Shown here one piece after another: positions 49,425 to 51,788 of a DNA stretch of 51,788 nucleotides (position 1 is its first letter; every line of letters begins with the position of its first letter). Origin of the DNA: Microbacterium resistens NBRC 103078 (lineage in GTDB: Bacteria > Actinomycetota > Actinomycetes > Actinomycetales > Microbacteriaceae); NCBI RefSeq assembly GCF_001552355.1, contig NZ_BCRA01000034.1, positions 1 through 51,788 of the forward strand. The letters are read 5' to 3'. The translations under genes and the position numbers were made by a program. The notes under the pieces are model-generated. The model worked only from the letters and a program-made list of their open reading frames with translations, did not search any database and was not told the origin of the DNA.

Positions 49425-50182
49425 CGCCGGGGCTTCCGGGCCTCGATGAGATGGCGCGTCGCGTGCGCGACGAACGGGCCCTCTCGGCGAAGGAGGTCAT
49501 GGAGCTCGCGCAGCCGAGGGCGGAACCGCTCGACGGAGAACCCCGGAACCCACCAGACGACCTTTCTCAGCAGGTAGACGACCGCCGCGACATCGTGGAT
49601 CTCGATGCGCAGGGTCGCCGTCCTCAGATCGGTGATCTGCAGCCCGGCGGACTCCGCGTCCGCCGCCTCGTCTTCCGGACGCCGGTGGCGCCGCCCCTCG
49701 GGCTGGGGCCCGAGGAAGAACTCGATGAGCTCGAACACGCTCGCCGGCCCCACATGCTGCGCGAGATAGGTCCCGCCCGGCCGGAGAACCCGGGCGATCT
49801 CGTCCCACCAGATCGTCGCCGGATGCCGGCTGGTCACCAGGTCGAACGCCTCATCCGCGAACGGCAGCGGCGGCTCGTCCGGATCAGCGACGACGACCAC
49901 CCCACGAGGGTGCAGCAGACGCGATGCCCGAGCGACGTTCGGCGGCCAGGACTCCGTCGCGACGGCGACCGGCGGAAAGACGCCGGCCTCCGCGAGAACC
50001 TCCCCGCCGCCGGTCTGGATGTCGAGCGATGCCGTCGCCTTCGTCAGGCGTTCGGCGAGGAGCCGGGCATATCCCCACGGCGGCCGCTCCTCGCTCGCAC
50101 GACCCTCGAGCCAGGAGAAGTCCCATCCCGAGACGTCGGCCGTGTCGCCGATCTCGATCAAGGCCTCGAAGGAATCCGTCAT
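49421..50182 (-). CDS. class I SAM-dependent methyltransferase
   Basis: This 253-residue protein has methyltransferase motif I as LDIQTGGGEVL (residues about 66-76), VVVADPDEPPLPFADEAFDLVTSRH (motifs II-III) and IARVLRPGGTYLAQHVG (motif IV-V region). The LPFADEAFDLVTSRH block is typical of UbiE/COQ5-like enzymes; the substrate is unknown. Start ATG 50182 is chosen for its match to family length. The gene overlaps the DUF4037 gene by 4 nt, so the two are co-translated. Confidence 0.83.
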   Translation of the reverse strand: MTDSFEALIEIGDTADVSGWDFSWLEGRASEERPPWGYARLLAERLTKATASLDIQTGGGEVLAEAGVFPPVAVATESWPPNVARASRLLHPRGVVVVADPDEPPLPFADEAFDLVTSRHPATIWWDEIARVLRPGGTYLAQHVGPASVFELIEFFLGPQPEGRRHRRPEDEAADAESAGLQITDLRTATLRIEIHDVAAVVYLLRKVVWWVPGFSVERFRPRLRELHDLLRREGPFVAHATRHLIEARKPRR

Positions 50183-50246
50183 CCCTCGAGTCTCGCATCC
50201 GCGCGGGAGCGGGGCGTCGCCCTGTGACCTTCTCTGCGACAGGCGA

Positions 50247-50280
50247 AAGGCGCCTCGTCCCGAACGGGACGAGGCGCCTT
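50247..50280 (-). terminator. terminator downstream of tRNA-Asn
   Basis: AAGGCGCCTCGTCCC (50247-50261) and GGGACGAGGCGCCTT (50266-50280) form a perfect 15-bp stem with loop GAAC, 5 nt downstream of the tRNA end. It also separates the tRNA from the methyltransferase gene. Confidence 0.85.
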
Positions 50281-50284
50281 CTGC

Positions 50285-50360
50285 TGGCTCCCCCGGTTGG
50301 ACTCGAACCAACAACCTGCCGGTTAACAGCCGGCTGCTCTGCCAATTGAGCTACAGGGGA
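50285..50360 (-). tRNA. tRNA-Asn (anticodon GTT)
   Basis: Read on the minus strand, a full 76-nt cloverleaf is visible: acceptor TCCCCTG pairing with CGGGGGA, D-arm AGCTCAATTGGCAGAGC, anticodon stem CCGGC/ACCGG region holding GTT at the anticodon, T-loop GGTTCGAGTCC and an encoded 3' CCA with discriminator G. The anticodon GTT reads Asn codons. All main stems pair well. Confidence 0.95.
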
Positions 50361-50389
50361 ATGTTCACCGCTGCGCGGACAACTCATCG

Positions 50390-50395
50390 ATCATA
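50390..50395 (-). promoter_or_regulatory. extended -10 box (TGCTATGAT) of tRNA-Asn
   Basis: TATGAT on the minus strand is preceded by TGC, an extended -10 element, about 30 nt upstream of the tRNA 5' end. No good -35 box is seen. Confidence 0.5.
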
Positions 50396-50461
50396 GCAGG
50401 ATCCGCGTCGTGCTCCCGAACCGGGCCGCGCCTCGCGCGTGTCGTCCGCGCGGCGTCCTGC

Positions 50462-51253
50462 TCACCGCGACGATGCCCGGTCCGGCTCCGTCCCCGGCGT
50501 CCAGACGAGATCGGCACCGGCGCCCCGCGCGACCACGTGACCCTCCCGGATCATCAGGGTCTCGGCGCCCAGTTCCCGGGCGAAGGCGGCGTCGTTGCTG
50601 ACCAGGAGCGCAGCCATGCCCTCGTCCGCACGGCGCCGGGAGATGGCGTCGAAGACGACGTGACGGACCTCGAGGTCCAGGTTCGCCAGGGGCTCGTCCG
50701 CGATCAGGACGCGCGGCTCCAGCACGAAGGACCGGGCGATCGCGACGCGCTGGCGCATGCCCGCGCTCAGCTCATAGGGGAACTTCGCCGCCGCGCCGAG
50801 CGGCAGGTGCAGCTCGTCGAGGAGCGTCGCCACCCGGATCGCCAGCGCCTTCGTGTTCACGCGACGCTCCCGCTGAAGGATCGGCTCGGCGATGATCTCC
50901 TGAACGGTCAACTGCGGGTTCAGGTCCGCCCCGCCGTTCTGCGGGACGTAGCCGGTGAGGTACGTGAGCTCGCGATGCCGACGCCCGGGGCGACGGATCG
51001 AGATCCCGCACACGCGCGCGTCTCCGCCGACCACCCGCAACGAGGGGTCGGTGGAACCCGCGAGCGCCCCGACCAGGGTCGTCTTCCCGGAGCCGGTCGC
51101 ACCCGCGATGCACATGAGCTCCCCCGCCTGCAGACGGAAGCTCACCCCGTCCACGGCGCGGGTGGGCGTGCTGTGTCCCTGTCGGTCGATCACGATGTCG
51201 TCGCAGTCGATCGCGATCGACTCGTCCCCCTCGAAACGCGCCATGTCCTCCAT
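50462..51253 (-). CDS. orphan ABC ATP-binding protein with altered H-loop
   Basis: This 263-residue cassette has Walker A GATGSGKTT, Q-loop VPQNGGADLNPQLTVQEII, signature LSAGMRQRVAIARSFV (A in place of G at the second Gly) and Walker B RVLIADEPLANLD. At the H-loop the sequence is LLVSNDAAFARELG, where most family members have His (THD/SHD). No permease is encoded nearby, and the next gene is dnaG. The start is uncertain between ATG 51253 and ATG 51244; neither has ideal spacing. The cassette is complete in length. It may be a housekeeping ATPase of the DppD/OppF-like group that works with a distant permease, or a non-transport ATPase. Confidence 0.75.
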   Translation of the reverse strand: MEDMARFEGDESIAIDCDDIVIDRQGHSTPTRAVDGVSFRLQAGELMCIAGATGSGKTTLVGALAGSTDPSLRVVGGDARVCGISIRRPGRRHRELTYLTGYVPQNGGADLNPQLTVQEIIAEPILQRERRVNTKALAIRVATLLDELHLPLGAAAKFPYELSAGMRQRVAIARSFVLEPRVLIADEPLANLDLEVRHVVFDAISRRRADEGMAALLVSNDAAFARELGAETLMIREGHVVARGAGADLVWTPGTEPDRASSR

Positions 51254-51279
51254 CCTGCCTGTTCGACGGCGTCGACGCG

Positions 51280-51788
51280 TCACGACTCGACGAAACGCTG
51301 CCGTTCGAGGTCGATGTCCCGGAGGCGCACGCGCAGGGCGCGCCCGCCGTCCGAGTCCGGCGGGACCCGCTGGATCGCGCCCAGCAGCTCGTGCTTCTCG
51401 CGGTCGAGGTGCCGCTGGATCAGCCGGCGCGCGAGATCCGTCGTCGACGCCACCGCGCCTGCCTCGTCCCGAGCCGGGAACGCCCGCATCAGGAGCTCGC
51501 CGGCAAGACTCCGGTACGGCTCCCGCACCGCGTCGACCGCCGCGATGACCCACCCGGGACGAGAGCGGTCCCCGGCCGCGGCGACCGCCTCGCGGACGGC
51601 GTCGAGCGCGGGGATCTCGAACGGAGCGCTCAGCGCGCGCTGGAGAAGCTCATGGTCCACCTGATGGCCGTACTGCAGCGCACCGGTCAGAGCATCCCGT
51701 TCCAGCGAGGCGACCCCGGTGCGCGGAAGGGCCGCCAGGGTCACCGGGGCGAGGGCCTGCGGCGACGTATCGCCGCCCTGGCCGGCGC
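51280..51788 (-). CDS. dnaG: DNA primase, C-terminal part (cut by window end)
   Basis: The reading frame is open to the window end, so only the C-terminal 169 codons are seen. The region matches the DnaB-binding C-terminal domain of actinobacterial primase: LERDALTGALQYGHQVDHELLQRALSAPFEIPALDAVREAVAA, then a helical bundle ending in LRVRLRDIDLERQRF. The catalytic TOPRIM and zinc domains lie outside the window. The GTG at 51744 is an in-frame codon, not the start. Primase makes RNA primers and binds the replicative helicase through this domain. Confidence 0.75.
   Translation of the reverse strand, partial: AGQGGDTSPQALAPVTLAALPRTGVASLERDALTGALQYGHQVDHELLQRALSAPFEIPALDAVREAVAAAGDRSRPGWVIAAVDAVREPYRSLAGELLMRAFPARDEAGAVASTTDLARRLIQRHLDREKHELLGAIQRVPPDSDGGRALRVRLRDIDLERQRFVES

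Noticed and set aside
50285..50360. tRNA-Asn as an integration site of a mobile element
   Set aside because: No integrase and no repeated tRNA 3' end were seen in the window, so there is no evidence for an inserted element.
50019..50396. A plus-strand open frame over the tRNA-Asn region that encodes a TNNLPVNSRLLCQLSY-like stretch
   Set aside because: That stretch is the antisense reading of the tRNA-Asn gene; such fake proteins are common in databases and there is no coding evidence.

Overview
The window is a stretch of chromosome from a high-GC, monoderm actinobacterium. The gene set and order fit Microbacteriaceae and most likely Microbacterium. This is inferred from several things together: very GC-rich third codon positions, many GTG starts, an ECF-type biotin transporter facing a BioQ-like TetR regulator, a SUF operon facing ctaA, and a ctaB / tkt-tal-pgi-zwf-opcA-pgl block. 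No phage, transposase, integrase or CRISPR array was seen. The window is core genome with a few accessory-looking cassettes in the last 12 kb.

Layout. 1-1.8 kb: small membrane proteins (DUF4190 end, DUF3099, a small conserved protein) and a SURF1 oxidase-assembly factor. 1.9-3.5 kb: an ABC-F ATPase. 3.5-6.1 kb: bioY-bioM-bioN (biotin uptake) divergent from a TetR regulator, with two palindromic BioQ-type boxes between them. 6.1-8.6 kb: MFS exporter and MalY/PatB-type aminotransferase. 8.7-12.9 kb: sufB-sufD-Rieske ferredoxin-sufC-sufT, divergent from ctaA (heme A synthase). 14.2-18.5 kb: a MacB/FtsX-type ABC pair divergent from a NarL-type two-component system. 18.5-21.3 kb: a DNA-binding regulator divergent from a lipoprotein serine hydrolase. 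21.3-30.5 kb: ctaB (heme O synthase) divergent from a tightly overlapped pentose-phosphate / upper-glycolysis operon. 30.5-32.9 kb: a DMT-family membrane protein divergent from peptide deformylase, then a septum-formation-type lipoprotein. 33.2-38.8 kb: an RND pump with an inserted coiled coil, translationally coupled to a second NarL-type two-component system. 38.9-41 kb: coiled-coil protein, Asp/Glu racemase family protein and a secreted I36-type inhibitor. 41-43.2 kb: an ECF sigma factor with a CU044_5270-like membrane partner, facing two small membrane-protein genes across a mirror-image promoter region. 43.2-45.8 kb: CPBP protease, GNAT acetyltransferase and a membrane-anchored unknown. 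45.8-48.3 kb: HTH regulator divergent from a small unknown protein plus an ABC-2-like exporter. 48.4-50.4 kb: DUF4037 protein, methyltransferase and tRNA-Asn. 50.5-51.8 kb: an orphan ABC ATPase with an altered H-loop and the C-terminal part of DNA primase.

How the parts work together. CtaA, CtaB and SURF1 all serve heme A and cytochrome oxidase maturation. The SUF genes supply Fe-S clusters. The tkt-pgl operon links glycolysis to NADPH and pentose supply. Four separate loci carry their own regulators: BioQ/bioYMN, ABC with HK-RR, RND with HK-RR, and ECF sigma with small membrane proteins. A recurring feature is a TANNNT -10 box 6-9 nt upstream of the start codon, which implies many leaderless or near-leaderless mRNAs.

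The best candidates for something undescribed are the 78-bp mirrored promoter region at 42572-42649 with its two tiny membrane-protein genes, and the coiled-coil insertion inside the RND pump. No gap between genes exceeds 300 bases.
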